Part shown: positions 40,911-50,396 of the stretch, in pieces
How positions within the stretch are numbered: position 1 is the first letter of the stretch
How the letters are laid out: every line of letters starts with the position of its first letter
NCBI GenBank assembly: GCA_025463925.1
Contig: JAODBK010000055.1
Coordinates: 1-64,000, forward strand
Reading direction: 5' to 3'
Source: Acidimicrobiales bacterium
Lineage (GTDB): Bacteria > Actinomycetota > Acidimicrobiia > Acidimicrobiales > AC-14
Length of the DNA stretch: 64,000 nucleotides
Program-made: the position numbers and the translations under genes
Notes under the pieces: generated by a model
What the model saw: only the letters and a program-made list of their open reading frames with translations
Database searches by the model: none
What the model was told of the DNA's origin: nothing

Positions 40911-41747
40911 ATGGCCGATTCACCGTTCCAGACACCGGAGGAGCCGCCGCAGGGCGCGGCGCCGGAAACGCACCCCGCTCCCGCCGTGAGCAGGCGGAAG
41001 CCGATGATGGTCGCGGCCGCCGCGGTCGTCGCCGCCCTCGCCCTGGTCGGGGGCCTCCTCATCTCGCGCGGCGGGTCGAGCGCGGCGAAGACCACCGCCG
41101 GCTCGGCGAGCAGCACATCCACGACCAGCACCACCGGCCGGCGTGGCGCACGACCCGGGACGTCCGGCACGATCGCGTCGAAGTCGGGGTCGACGTTGAC
41201 CATCACCACGACGGCGGGCCAGACAGTGACCGTCGCCACCAGCGGCTCGACCACGGTCACCCGCACGGTGTCGAGCGCGCTGACCGGCATCAAGGTCGGC
41301 GACCATGTCGTCGCACGCGGCACGACCTCCGGGGCGACGGTCGCGGCGACCGCCGTGACGGATCTCGGCACCAATCCACCGACGCAGGGCACCCCCGGCG
41401 GCAACGGCGGCAACGGCGGCAACGGCGGCCCGAACTCGGGCAACCCCAATGCCAACGCCGCCAATCGCGGCGCGCAGGGCACGGTGACCGCGGTCAGCCC
41501 CACCGGGTTCACGATGGCTGACGCGACGGGCACCACCATCACGGTCTCGACCAACGGGTCGACGACCTTCAGCGTCACGACGCCGAGCACGGTCGACTCG
41601 CTCGTCGTGGGCGAGCAGATCCAAGTGATCGGCACGACCGGAAGCAACGGCACCGTGACTGCCACGTCCATCCGCGTAGGCGGCGGCGGCTTCGGTGGCG
41701 GACCGGCCGGCAACGGCAACCCGAACACCCCCCCGACGGGCGCCTGA
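40911..41747 (+). CDS. DUF5666-like membrane-anchored repeat protein
   Basis: 278 residues. AAAGGA precedes both a GTG (40908) and the ATG (40911). One transmembrane helix at about residues 33-52 is followed by a Ser/Thr linker and two DUF5666-type beta modules: GTIASKSGSTLTITTTAGQT with GIKVGDHVVARGT, and GTVTAVSPTGFTMADATGTT with VVGEQIQVIGTTG. The modules are joined by an Asn/Gly-rich linker of repeated GGNGGNGG. It heads the MacAB operon. Function unknown; it may be an envelope adaptor of the exporter (inference). Confidence 0.8.
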   Translation: MADSPFQTPEEPPQGAAPETHPAPAVSRRKPMMVAAAAVVAALALVGGLLISRGGSSAAKTTAGSASSTSTTSTTGRRGARPGTSGTIASKSGSTLTITTTAGQTVTVATSGSTTVTRTVSSALTGIKVGDHVVARGTTSGATVAATAVTDLGTNPPTQGTPGGNGGNGGNGGPNSGNPNANAANRGAQGTVTAVSPTGFTMADATGTTITVSTNGSTTFSVTTPSTVDSLVVGEQIQVIGTTGSNGTVTATSIRVGGGGFGGGPAGNGNPNTPPTGA

Positions 41748-41784
41748 ACCGGGCCCGGGCTCCAACTCGAAGCAAGGAGACGTC

Positions 41785-43410
41785 ATGTCCAACACACTCA
41801 CTCGCCGCTTCTCGCGGAGCGGCCGCCGCATGGCGATCGTCTACGGCGGGCTCAGCTTGGCGCTCATCGGGTCGGGCACGATGGCCTACGGCGCCATCGG
41901 GTCGACCGGAGCCGGAACCGCGTCCAACGCCAGGGTCGTCACCGCGCAAACTGGAACAGTGACGCGCTCCGTGTCGGCCACGGGCAACGCGCAGCCGGCG
42001 AGCACACTCAACGTCGGCTTCGCGACATCGGGGACGGTCACCGAGGTCGACGCGAAGGTCGGCCAGCAGGTCAAGGCCGGCGACGTGCTGGCCAAGCTCG
42101 ATCCCACTGCCGCGCAGACGAACCTTCAGATCGCACAGCTGAACCTGACGTCGGCGCAGGCGAAGCTCTCGAGCGCCGAGTCGGGCACGTCCAGCTCGAG
42201 CGGCGGGGGATCGTCGAGCGTGTCGGGCTCGACGTCGGTGAGCAGTCTGCAAGTCACGCTGGCCAACGATCAGCAGTCGTTGGTCGACGTGCAGCGGCAG
42301 GCGAACGTCAACGCCAACGGCTACCAGCTCACCGTCGACCAAGCCCAGGCGCAACTCTCGAAGGATCAGCAGCAGCAAACCGCGGACGCCGGTACCCCGG
42401 CGGCGACGCAGGACCAGAACGCGGTCGACAAGGACAGGAACACCCTTGCGGTCGCGCAGCAGAACCAGGCGGCCGGTCTGGCCAAGGACAAGCAGACGGT
42501 GGACCAGGGCGGCGCCAAGGTCGCTTCCGACCAGGTGGCGCTCGCCAATGCGCAGACCCCGGCATCCGGGACCGTCGACCCGTCGGCGGTGGCGTCGGCG
42601 CAGGCCGCGGTGTTGCAGGCGCAAGCGGCGGTGACCGCCGCGCAGAAGGCGCTCGACGAGACGACGCTGACTGCCCCGTCCGCCGGGACGATCACCGCAC
42701 TCACCGGTCTGGTCGGCGAAACCGTCACCGCATCGGGCACCAGCGCGGCATCGAGCTCGGCCGCCGGGTCGACCGGCGGCGCCGGCACTGGCACCGCGTC
42801 GAGCGCGACCAGCACCGGGTCGAGCGGGTCGAGCAGCACGGCGTTCCTCACGCTGGTGGACATGTCCGCGGTGCAGGTCAAGGTGGGCTTCGCCGAGATC
42901 GACGCCGTGAAGGTGCAGGCCGGGCAGCCCGCGACCGTCACCGTCTCGGCGCTGACCGGGACGCCGCTGACGGGCACGGTCATCGCGGTGGATCCCACCG
43001 CCACCGTGGTCAGCAACGTCGTCACGTACAACGCCCTCGTCGCGGTCGCCGATGCGCCGGCGACGCTCAAGCCGGGCATGACCGCGTCGGTGAGCGTCCA
43101 GGTGGCCAGTCATCCGAACGTGGTCGAAGTGCCGACCGCGGCGATTCAGACGCAGGGCGGCGCGAGCTTCGTGAACGTCGACGTGAACGGCAAGCCCGTC
43201 TCCACCCCGGTGACGACCGGTCTCCAGGGCGACAACACCACCGAGATCACGTCGGGATTGACTGCCGGCCAACAGCTGCTCGTGAGCACCGGAACCGTCA
43301 GCACCAGCACCGCGGCCACCACCGGCACCCGGACGGGCACCGGCACGGGTGGCGGGGGCGGGGCCGGGTTCACCGGCGGCGGCGGCGGCGGCTTCCCGGT
43401 CGGGGGCTGA
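41785..43410 (+). CDS. MacA/HlyD-type efflux adaptor
   Basis: 541 residues with AAGGAGA before the ATG. An N-terminal helix (about 16-38) anchors it; a biotinyl-lipoyl half-motif follows (TSGTVTEVDAKVGQQVKAGD), then a long Gln/Ala-rich coiled coil at about 115-310 (LTVDQAQAQLSKDQQQQ), then the second lipoyl half (DETTLTAPSAGTITALTGLV) and beta-barrel. Ser/Gly/Thr-rich linkers and a Gly-rich tail are unusually long. In Gram-positive bacteria such proteins work with MacB ATPase/permease to export peptides, antibiotics or lipids. Cargo unknown. Confidence 0.9.
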   Translation: MSNTLTRRFSRSGRRMAIVYGGLSLALIGSGTMAYGAIGSTGAGTASNARVVTAQTGTVTRSVSATGNAQPASTLNVGFATSGTVTEVDAKVGQQVKAGDVLAKLDPTAAQTNLQIAQLNLTSAQAKLSSAESGTSSSSGGGSSSVSGSTSVSSLQVTLANDQQSLVDVQRQANVNANGYQLTVDQAQAQLSKDQQQQTADAGTPAATQDQNAVDKDRNTLAVAQQNQAAGLAKDKQTVDQGGAKVASDQVALANAQTPASGTVDPSAVASAQAAVLQAQAAVTAAQKALDETTLTAPSAGTITALTGLVGETVTASGTSAASSSAAGSTGGAGTGTASSATSTGSSGSSSTAFLTLVDMSAVQVKVGFAEIDAVKVQAGQPATVTVSALTGTPLTGTVIAVDPTATVVSNVVTYNALVAVADAPATLKPGMTASVSVQVASHPNVVEVPTAAIQTQGGASFVNVDVNGKPVSTPVTTGLQGDNTTEITSGLTAGQQLLVSTGTVSTSTAATTGTRTGTGTGGGGGAGFTGGGGGGFPVGG

Positions 43411-43414
43411 TCCG

Positions 43415-44143
43415 ATGACCGCCATCCGACCAGTCATCGATCTCCGCCGGATCGTCAAGACGTACGCGACCGGCGAGGCCGAGGTGCACGCCTTGCGCGG
43501 CGTGGACCTGCGGATCGAGCGCGGGGAGTTCGTCGCCATCATGGGCGCCTCGGGTTCGGGCAAGTCCACGCTGATGAACATCATCGGCTGCCTCGACGTA
43601 CCCACGTCGGGGCGCTACCGGCTCGACGGCGTCGACGTGCGCCGCCTCGAGGACAACCAGTTGGCCATGGTCCGCAACCGGAAGCTGGGGTTCGTCTTCC
43701 AGAGCTTCAACCTGATCCCGCGCACCAGCGCGTTGGCCAACGTCGAGCTTCCCCTTGCCTATGGGGGCGTCAAGCGCCGGGAACGCGCCGAACGGGCGCT
43801 CGCCGCGCTCGACAGCGTCGGTCTCGCCGACCGGGCCCACCACATGCCCACCGAGCTGTCGGGGGGCCAGCAGCAGCGGGTCGCGGTGGCGCGGGCGCTG
43901 GTCACCCACCCGGCACTGCTGCTCGCCGACGAACCCACCGGCAACCTCGACACCACTGCGACTCGGGAGATCCTCGACCTGTTCCATCGCGTCCACGCCG
44001 AAGGCCGCACGATCGTCCTGATCACGCACGAACCGGAAGTCGCGCACGCCGCGGCGCGGGTCGTGCGGATCAGCGACGGTCTCGTCGTGTCCGACGAGCG
44101 TCAGACCGCACAGCGGTTCGACACGTACTCCAAGGCGGTGTGA
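43415..44143 (+). CDS. MacB-type ABC transporter ATPase
   Basis: 242 residues. Walker [10 protein letters not shown] near residue 47, the Q-loop in [11 protein letters not shown], signature LSGGQQQR, Walker [13 protein letters not shown], and the switch histidine in [10 protein letters not shown]. This matches the LolD/MacB/FtsE subfamily that drives mechanotransmission exporters. It starts 4 bp after the adaptor stop and 1 bp before the permease start. Confidence 0.95.
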   Translation: MTAIRPVIDLRRIVKTYATGEAEVHALRGVDLRIERGEFVAIMGASGSGKSTLMNIIGCLDVPTSGRYRLDGVDVRRLEDNQLAMVRNRKLGFVFQSFNLIPRTSALANVELPLAYGGVKRRERAERALAALDSVGLADRAHHMPTELSGGQQQRVAVARALVTHPALLLADEPTGNLDTTATREILDLFHRVHAEGRTIVLITHEPEVAHAAARVVRISDGLVVSDERQTAQRFDTYSKAV

Positions 44144-44144
44144 G

Positions 44145-45374
44145 GTGTCACTCGACAGCTTCCGCATCGCGCTGCGGGGCATCACGGCCAACCGGCTGCG
44201 GTCGTCGCTGACGGTGCTCGGCATCCTCATCGGCGTCGGCGCCGTGATCGTCCTCGTCGCCGTTGGCAACGGCTCGTCGATCGCGGTGCAACAGCGCATC
44301 CAGAACCTCGGCACCAACACGTTGCTGGTCAACAACCGGGGACGGGCCGGCGGCGGCGCGCAGCGCACCGGCACGCAGACGACCCGCATCCAGATCGACA
44401 ACGGTGATGTCGCCGCGCTCAACGACAAGAGCCAGGCTCCCGACATCGCCAGCGCGTCGCCGGTGGTCACCGTCGGCGCCGCGACGGCGACCTTCAACGG
44501 CGCCACCACGACCGTCGGGCAGTTCGTCGGCAGTGACGCCAACTACCTCACCGCGTCGGCCCGCACCGTCGACGCCGGCCGGGCGCTGACCATCGACGAC
44601 ATCACCAACCACAACCACGTCGTGGTGTTGGGCCGCACCACCGCCGCCAACCTCTTCGGGTCCGGCACCGACGCCCTCGGCAAGACGATCCAGATCAACG
44701 GCGTGTCGTTCCAGGTGGTCGGCCTCCAAGCCACGAAGGGGTCGAACGGCAGTCAAGATCTCGATGACTTCGCGGTCGCGCCCTACACCGCCGTGCAGGA
44801 CACGCTCACCGGCGCGACCGGCGGCTACCCGCAGGTGATCGTGGAAGCCCGCACTGCCAGCGTCGAGAACAACGCGCAGGCCGAGATCGTCACCATCCTC
44901 GACTCCCGCCACCACCTCTCGGCCACCGCCGCGAGCCCGTTCACCGTGCTGAACCAAGGCAGCCTGTTGCAGACCTCGCAGAGCACGACGCACACCTTCA
45001 CGGTGCTGCTCGGTGCGGTCGCCGCGATCTCGCTGCTCGTCGGCGGAATCGGCGTGATGAACATCATGCTGGTCACCGTCACCGAACGCACGCGAGAGAT
45101 CGGCATCCGGAAAGCGATCGGCGCGCCCCGCAGCGCGGTGCTCGGCCAGTTCATCACCGAGGCGGTGGTGCTCACGATCATCGGCGGGCTCGCCGGCATC
45201 GGGGCCGGTCTGATCGGCAGCCACTTCAAGATCGTCGGCGTCTCGCCGGTGATCGCCGGCTACTCGATCCCACTCGCCTTCGGCGTCGCCGTTGCCGTCG
45301 GCCTCTTCTTCGGCATCTATCCCGCCAACCGAGCCGCGTCGCTCCGCCCGATCGACGCGCTTCGCCATGAGTGA
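44145..45374 (+). CDS. MacB-type ABC transporter permease
   Basis: 409 residues from GTG. Topology is the MacB pattern: one N-terminal helix ([20 protein letters not shown]), a large extracytoplasmic domain at about 50-280, then three C-terminal helices with the FtsX signature [20 protein letters not shown] followed by GIRKAIGAP. The ATPase is separate, unlike E. coli MacB. Its stop overlaps the start region of the next gene. Confidence 0.94.
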   Translation: MSLDSFRIALRGITANRLRSSLTVLGILIGVGAVIVLVAVGNGSSIAVQQRIQNLGTNTLLVNNRGRAGGGAQRTGTQTTRIQIDNGDVAALNDKSQAPDIASASPVVTVGAATATFNGATTTVGQFVGSDANYLTASARTVDAGRALTIDDITNHNHVVVLGRTTAANLFGSGTDALGKTIQINGVSFQVVGLQATKGSNGSQDLDDFAVAPYTAVQDTLTGATGGYPQVIVEARTASVENNAQAEIVTILDSRHHLSATAASPFTVLNQGSLLQTSQSTTHTFTVLLGAVAAISLLVGGIGVMNIMLVTVTERTREIGIRKAIGAPRSAVLGQFITEAVVLTIIGGLAGIGAGLIGSHFKIVGVSPVIAGYSIPLAFGVAVAVGLFFGIYPANRAASLRPIDALRHE

Positions 45375-45390
45375 TCCAAGGAGCGACACC

Positions 45391-45939
45391 ATGATCCCCA
45401 CCGACACCGAACACCTGCCGAGTGTCGAAGCCGAAGCACCCGACGAGCCCGAGCTCGACGAGGTCGAGGACGACTCCTGGCTCGCCGCGACCCAGGCGAG
45501 GGGCATGCGCGTCCGGCTGCCGCTCGCGGCACTCACCCTCGGCATCGTGGCGGCGCTCGGCCTTTGGGGCGGCGCCAAGCTCGAAGCGGCCCAGAACCCC
45601 GCTGCAACTGCGACGTCGGCCCGTGCCGCAGCAACTGGTCGCGGCACCGGTGCGACTGCCGGCGCGGGCACTGGAGCGACCGGCGGCACCGGCGCCCGGG
45701 GTGGCCTGAGTGGCACCGTCACGTCCGTGCACGGCACCCAGATCCAACTGACCACGAGCACCGGGTCCATCGTGACCGTCAACCTGCTGCCCAGCACCAC
45801 CGTCACCCGAACCGCGTCGGCGGCGCCGACCGACATCACCGCGGGCGAGACGATCACCGTGCGGGGTCAGACCGGATCGGACGGCAGCACCACCGCGCAG
45901 AACGTCGCCATCGTTCCCGCGACGACGACCGGCGGCTGA
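45391..45939 (+). CDS. DUF5666-like membrane-anchored protein
   Basis: 182 residues from the ATG at 45391, preceded by AAGGAG at seven bases; an ATG at 45367 is also in frame but lacks a ribosome site. An acidic N-terminus, a transmembrane helix near residues 48-66 (LPLAALTLGIVAALGLWGGA), an Ala/Gly/Thr linker and one DUF5666-type module (GTVTSVHGTQIQLTTSTGSI, ITAGETITVRGQTG). It is the last gene of the MacAB operon and a short relative of the first, so two such proteins bracket the exporter. Confidence 0.8.
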   Translation: MIPTDTEHLPSVEAEAPDEPELDEVEDDSWLAATQARGMRVRLPLAALTLGIVAALGLWGGAKLEAAQNPAATATSARAAATGRGTGATAGAGTGATGGTGARGGLSGTVTSVHGTQIQLTTSTGSIVTVNLLPSTTVTRTASAAPTDITAGETITVRGQTGSDGSTTAQNVAIVPATTTGG

Positions 45940-46021
45940 GCCGCCCCGGGGCCTACGGTTTGGCGATGGCAATCGTGGATGATCTGTTGGCTCATCCGGG
46001 GCTCTACCTCGGAATCGACCG

Positions 46022-46855
46022 GTGTTCGCGCCGCTGACCATCGCGCTGCACGAGGCCGGCCCGGACGACCCCTACCGCTGGCTGATGACCGACACCCTGG
46101 TGTGGTCGGGGCCGTTCCGCGGCGAGACCCGGGAGCTCCGGGTCACGGCGTCGGCGGCGCATCCGTTCTTGACGGATCTCGCGTCGGTGCCGAGGAGTCT
46201 CACGTGGCTGTTCCCTCGCTATGGCAAGTACACCAAGGCCGCCGTGCTGCACGACTACCTGTGCCAGCGGTTCCGGGAGACGCCGTCGATGGGGTCGGCG
46301 GCACCGTCATTGCTGCCGCTCGGTGACCGGTCCGACGCCGACGAGGCGTTCAATGTCCTGATGAACGAGCTCGGCGTGCCGCGATTGCGGCGGGGGCTGA
46401 TGTGGACTGCGGTCAGCTGGGCCACGCTGATCACGAGCCTCGTGCCGGGACGGCGCAGCAAGCCCGTCGGCCGTCGGGTGGGGCGGGTGATCGTCCTCGC
46501 CGCCCTCGTGGCGATCGTGGCGCTGCTCGTCGCGCGGCACGATCTCGCGGCGCTGGTGGTGGGTGGTCTCGTCGTGCCCGCGGCCGTTCTCGCCGGCGGC
46601 ATCGTCGCCCTCGGTCGGGGGGATCGTGTCCGCCCGTACGTCTTCGCCTATGGCCTGACGTTGCTGTTCTCGCCACTGCTGGCGCTCGGCCTCGGGCTCG
46701 GCCTGGCGCTCTATCTCTATCTGTTCCTCGAGGACCTGTTCGCCGGGCTGCCGGCGATCCGAGGTTTCTTCTCGGACCTGTTCTCGAACGAGGCGAAGGT
46801 CCGGAAGCTCGGGACGCCGCAGTTCGCTCGCGTCGCCGCGGTCATCGAGAGCTGA
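46022..46855 (+). CDS. DUF1353 domain fused to C-terminal membrane helices
   Basis: 277 residues from GTG 46022. Residues 15-135 match DUF1353 (HPFLTDLASVPRSLTWLFPR, KAAVLHDYLCQR, DADEAFNVLM), a small domain best known from phages and of unknown function. After a basic linker there are about three hydrophobic helices at 155-240. A short frame from ATG 45966 (MAIVDDLLAHPGLYLGIDR) ends just inside this gene in another frame and might be a remnant of a different gene. A membrane-attached DUF1353 is unusual. Confidence 0.8.
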   Translation: MFAPLTIALHEAGPDDPYRWLMTDTLVWSGPFRGETRELRVTASAAHPFLTDLASVPRSLTWLFPRYGKYTKAAVLHDYLCQRFRETPSMGSAAPSLLPLGDRSDADEAFNVLMNELGVPRLRRGLMWTAVSWATLITSLVPGRRSKPVGRRVGRVIVLAALVAIVALLVARHDLAALVVGGLVVPAAVLAGGIVALGRGDRVRPYVFAYGLTLLFSPLLALGLGLGLALYLYLFLEDLFAGLPAIRGFFSDLFSNEAKVRKLGTPQFARVAAVIES

Positions 46856-46906
46856 GCCGGAGCCGGTTGTCGCGCGGCTGACTCGTCGATGAGGGATGCT
46901 CGTCGC

Positions 46907-49399
46907 ATGGACACTGACGACGAGGGCGCGGCCACCGAACCGTCGGCCACGCGCAGTGCCCGAGGTGCAAGCCGGTCCGGGGTCCGCTTGTTGCCCCTCG
47001 CCGTGCTGTTCGTGTTCTCGTTGGCGTCGGTCGCCATGTTCCTCGTCTCGCGGAGAGTGGTCGACGATCAGGAGCAGCGTCTCCTCCGAGAGCGCACCGG
47101 CGAGGTCTCGGCCTTGCTCGCCAACTCGACCGCCAGCATCCAGTCCTCGTTGCGGGTGCTCGGCGCACTCGGGTCGTCGGGTGACCCGCAAGTCATTCGC
47201 CTCTTCAGCCAGGTCGCGGCACCGCAGCTCACGGGCGGGACCGTCGCAGTCGGCGTGGCGGCCGAGACGGGTGGCCGCTTCACCGTGCTCGCCGGTGCCG
47301 GTGGCAGCCCGCCACCGGGTGCGGTGCTCGATGGTGCGCGCGCCGCCCTGGTGGCCAGGGCGCTCGCTGCCGGTCAGCTGGTGTCGGCGCGGTTCCAGGA
47401 TGCGACGACCACCCGCTTGGCCCTCGCTCTGCCGGCCGAAGGCCCGAGCCGCGCCGTCGCCTACCAGGAGTCGGTGGTCGACCCGACCCACCCGATCCCG
47501 CGAGCGCCCGGTTCGCCGTTTCGTGAGCTCCGAGTCGCGCTGTATGTCTCGCCGCGCGTGGATCCGTCGCAGCTCCTCTTGACCACCGAGGCGCACGTGC
47601 CGTTGACCGGCCGGGTCGTCCGCGTTGCGTACCCGGTCGGTGCCGATAGCTGGCTCCTCGCCGTCGGTTCGCGGCGGCCACTCGTGGGATCGTTCGCGAA
47701 GCACGCGCCGTGGTTCCTCCTCGGTGGCGGCCTCGTCGCGGGACTGCTCGCAACGGCGATGGTCGAGATGCTGACTCGCAGGCGCGCCTACGCGTTGGCG
47801 ATGGTCGGCGAACGCACCGGTGAGCTGGAGCGCGCCCTCGCCGAGCTGGGCGAGACGCAAGCGTTTCTCGAGCGGCTCTTGACCGCAGGGCCGGTGGTCG
47901 CGACCCGCGCGACCATCCCGTTGCAGCTCGCGTCCTATGTCAGCCCGAACATCGAGCGGCTGCTCGGGCACGCCGCGTCGGCGGTGCTGGCCCCGGAGTT
48001 CATCCCCGAGCAGGTGCATCCCGACGATCTGCCGGCATTCCTGGCGGCGCTCGCCAACATCGCCGACGGGCTCGCACCACAAGCCAACCTCGAGCTGCGG
48101 CTCCGACATGGCAACGGCATGTACCGCTGGGTGTCGTACACGTTCGTTCCCGAGAACGACGCCGACGGAGTGCCGATCGCGGTGGTGGGCTACATCCTCG
48201 ACGTCGACGATCGGCGGCACGCCGAGGAGGCACAGCGCGAGGCGCAGGAGGCTGCCGAGGCGGCCAGCCGATCGAAGAGCGAGTTCCTCTCGCGCATGAG
48301 CCACGAGCTTCGTACGCCGTTGAACGCCGTGCTGGGCTTCGGTCAGCTGCTCGAGCTGGACGCGCTCAGCGGCGAGCAGCGCGAGTCGGTTGAGCAGATC
48401 CTCAAGGGTGGCCGCCATCTCCTCGATCTCATCAACGAGGTGCTCGACATCTCGCGCATCGAGGCCGGCGAGCTGGCCCTCTCACCCGAAGCGGTGCTCG
48501 CCAGCGAGCTCGTCGAGGAGACCACCGGTTTGATCCGGCCGCTGGCCGACCAGCGGAGCATCCAACTCGTCGTTGACCGGTCCGGCTTGTGCGACTGCTT
48601 CGTGTTCGCCGACCGGCAGCGCACCAAGCAGGTGCTCCTGAACCTCCTCTCGAACGCGGTGAAGTACAACCGACCTCGCGGCACGGTTGCGGTCACGTGC
48701 GAGCAGCCCAGCGAGACGCGCGTCCGGATCTCGGTCGTGGACACCGGCCCGGGCATCGCCGCCGAGCGCGTCGATCAGCTCTTCGCTCCGTTCGAGCGGC
48801 TCGGAGCCGAGTACACCGACGTCGAGGGGACGGGCATCGGGCTGGCCCTGTCTCGGCGGCTCAGCGAGGCGATGGGCGGCACCTTGGGCATGACCAGTGA
48901 GCTCGGCCGGGGGAGCACGTTCACCGTCGAGCTGCCGCGCGTCGAGGGCCCGGTCGAACGCTACGAACGACTCAACGGTGGGAGCGAGGCCGCGGCCCCG
49001 GCACCGGCGGTCGCAGCGTCGGAGCCGCGCCACAAGGTGCTCCACATAGAGGACAACCTGTCCAACCTCAAGCTGGTGGAGCGGATCCTCGCACCCCGCG
49101 GCGACATCGAGATCGTCGCCGCGATGCAAGGGCGTCTTGGCCTCGAGCTGGCCCACGAGCACCATCCGGTGCTCGTGCTGTTGGATCTGCACCTCCCGGA
49201 CATGGGCGGGGACGACGTGTTGCAGCGCCTTCGTGACGATCCCGTCACCGCATCCATTCCGGTCGTCATCGTCAGCGCCGACGCGACACCCGGCCAGGTC
49301 AGCCGTCTCCTCGCGGCCGGCGCCACCGCCTACCTCACCAAGCCGATCGACGTCCGCGAGCTCCGGAGCGTCCTCGACGAAGCACTCCGCGATCGTTGA
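46907..49399 (+). CDS. Hybrid sensor histidine kinase with PAS and receiver domains
   Basis: 830 residues. Two transmembrane helices (about 27-50 and 263-284) enclose an extracytoplasmic sensor of some 210 residues; a PAS domain with PAC follows (MYRWVSYTFVPENDADGVPI), then HisKA with H466 in MSHELRTPLN, the ATPase with NAVKYNRP, DTGPGIA and GTGIGLALS, and a C-terminal receiver with D760 in LLDLHLPD. The chain suggests phosphotransfer to its own receiver, with an external output. It is followed by a nucleotide cyclase gene. An ATG at 46889 is an alternative start. Confidence 0.93.
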   Translation: MDTDDEGAATEPSATRSARGASRSGVRLLPLAVLFVFSLASVAMFLVSRRVVDDQEQRLLRERTGEVSALLANSTASIQSSLRVLGALGSSGDPQVIRLFSQVAAPQLTGGTVAVGVAAETGGRFTVLAGAGGSPPPGAVLDGARAALVARALAAGQLVSARFQDATTTRLALALPAEGPSRAVAYQESVVDPTHPIPRAPGSPFRELRVALYVSPRVDPSQLLLTTEAHVPLTGRVVRVAYPVGADSWLLAVGSRRPLVGSFAKHAPWFLLGGGLVAGLLATAMVEMLTRRRAYALAMVGERTGELERALAELGETQAFLERLLTAGPVVATRATIPLQLASYVSPNIERLLGHAASAVLAPEFIPEQVHPDDLPAFLAALANIADGLAPQANLELRLRHGNGMYRWVSYTFVPENDADGVPIAVVGYILDVDDRRHAEEAQREAQEAAEAASRSKSEFLSRMSHELRTPLNAVLGFGQLLELDALSGEQRESVEQILKGGRHLLDLINEVLDISRIEAGELALSPEAVLASELVEETTGLIRPLADQRSIQLVVDRSGLCDCFVFADRQRTKQVLLNLLSNAVKYNRPRGTVAVTCEQPSETRVRISVVDTGPGIAAERVDQLFAPFERLGAEYTDVEGTGIGLALSRRLSEAMGGTLGMTSELGRGSTFTVELPRVEGPVERYERLNGGSEAAAPAPAVAASEPRHKVLHIEDNLSNLKLVERILAPRGDIEIVAAMQGRLGLELAHEHHPVLVLLDLHLPDMGGDDVLQRLRDDPVTASIPVVIVSADATPGQVSRLLAAGATAYLTKPIDVRELRSVLDEALRDR

Positions 49400-49474
49400 G
49401 GCCGGCAAGGCCGAGCCTCGTCACGCGAGTCAGACCATGAGACTGCCGATCGAGTCCACGAGAAGAGGTGCCAG

Positions 49475-50110
49475 ATGAAGGCGACGCCGCTCGACGTCAC
49501 CGGGCCGAGCGTGCGGGTGACCAGGACCTTTGCGTTCCTGGACCTGTGCGGGTTCACCGACTTCGTCGACCGGCGCGGGGACGACGAGGGCGTGGACGAG
49601 CTCCGAGCGTTGCGGTCGACCGTGCGCGACGTGGCCCCGCTGTGCGGGGTGCGAGTCGACAAGTGGTTGGGCGACGGGGTGATGCTCGTCGGTGTCGAGT
49701 CGGAGCCGCTCGTGACCGCGGCCATGGCGATCGCGGCCGGCCAGACCGCACGAGGTCGGTTGGCGGTGCGGGGCGGGATCGCGTCGGGCGCGGTGATCCT
49801 CGTCGAGGGCGACGAGTACGTGGGTCGAGCGGTCAACATCGCGGCGCGCCTGTGCGATCGCGCCGACGCCGGCGAGATCCTGGCGGCTACATGGGACCTG
49901 CGACTCCCCGACGACGTCGAGGCCGTCGGCGAGCGGGCGATCCCGCTGAAGGGCCTGTCGGAGGAGGTTCCGGTCGCGGTGTTGGGAGTCGGCACGCTCG
50001 ACCGGCGGTCGGCATTGGCGGCCGGGGCCGGCGCGTGGATGACCCTCGTCGAAGGCCTGACCCGGCCCGTCCGCCATCTCCGTCCGCTCCGGCCTCGTCC
50101 CCCGGACTGA
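49475..50110 (+). CDS. Class III adenylate/guanylate cyclase
   Basis: 211 residues with AGAGGTG before the ATG. The single cyclase domain has the first metal aspartate in FLDLCGFTDFV, the second in KWLGDGVMLVG, and the Asn/Arg pair in VNIAARLCDRA, so it looks catalytically complete as a homodimer. There are no transmembrane segments or sensory domains. It lies 75 bp after the hybrid kinase on the same strand, which suggests one signalling pathway. Substrate choice (ATP or GTP) cannot be read with confidence. Confidence 0.9.
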   Translation: MKATPLDVTGPSVRVTRTFAFLDLCGFTDFVDRRGDDEGVDELRALRSTVRDVAPLCGVRVDKWLGDGVMLVGVESEPLVTAAMAIAAGQTARGRLAVRGGIASGAVILVEGDEYVGRAVNIAARLCDRADAGEILAATWDLRLPDDVEAVGERAIPLKGLSEEVPVAVLGVGTLDRRSALAAGAGAWMTLVEGLTRPVRHLRPLRPRPPD

Positions 50111-50129
50111 CACCACCCGGCGGATCCGG

Positions 50130-50306
50130 TCAGGGTTGCGCGGGCGGGTAGCTGACGACGAAGTCGGGCACGCCGCGGCGACGGGTGACGATGGTGTAAG
50201 GCCGCCCCGGATGACGGCGCGCCACCCAGACATGGGCGTCTTGCTCGTCGGAATCGAAGACCGGGCCGACCTCGTCGCCGTCGATCTCCACCCGGAAGGT
50301 CTCCAT
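50130..50306 (-). CDS. Small hypothetical protein (58 aa)
   Basis: A 58-residue frame from ATG 50306 to TGA 50130-50132. It starts METFRVEIDGDEVGPVFDSD and ends in a proline-rich VVSYPPAQP. Composition is balanced (acidic first half, basic TRRRGVPDF centre), unlike a random high-GC frame. No family recognised. It lies between the cyclase gene (convergent) and the binding protein gene, and fills an otherwise empty gap of about 280 bp. Confidence 0.55.
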   Translation of the reverse strand: METFRVEIDGDEVGPVFDSDEQDAHVWVARRHPGRPYTIVTRRRGVPDFVVSYPPAQP

Positions 50307-50396
50307 GGCCGTCCCGTCGCAACGTGGGGAAGGCGTCGGGCCGGCAGTCGCGGTCTGCGGCCTTCGGATGTTCCGCGACCCTAGACCCCGTCGGGT

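Noticed and set aside
41395-41460. Short repeats (ggcaacggc) that could suggest a repeat array
   Set aside because: They encode the Gly/Asn linker of the DUF5666-like protein; no spacers or palindromic repeats, so not CRISPR. No CRISPR array was seen anywhere in the window.
41575-43605. 676-codon antisense open frame over the MacA gene
   Set aside because: Low-complexity Arg/Gly/Ala composition, no start context or motif; shadow of the adaptor gene, whose + strand frame has lipoyl and coiled-coil features.
46307-48418. 703-codon antisense open frame over the hybrid kinase
   Set aside because: Arg/Glu/Gln-rich shadow; the + strand carries full HisKA, ATPase and receiver motifs.
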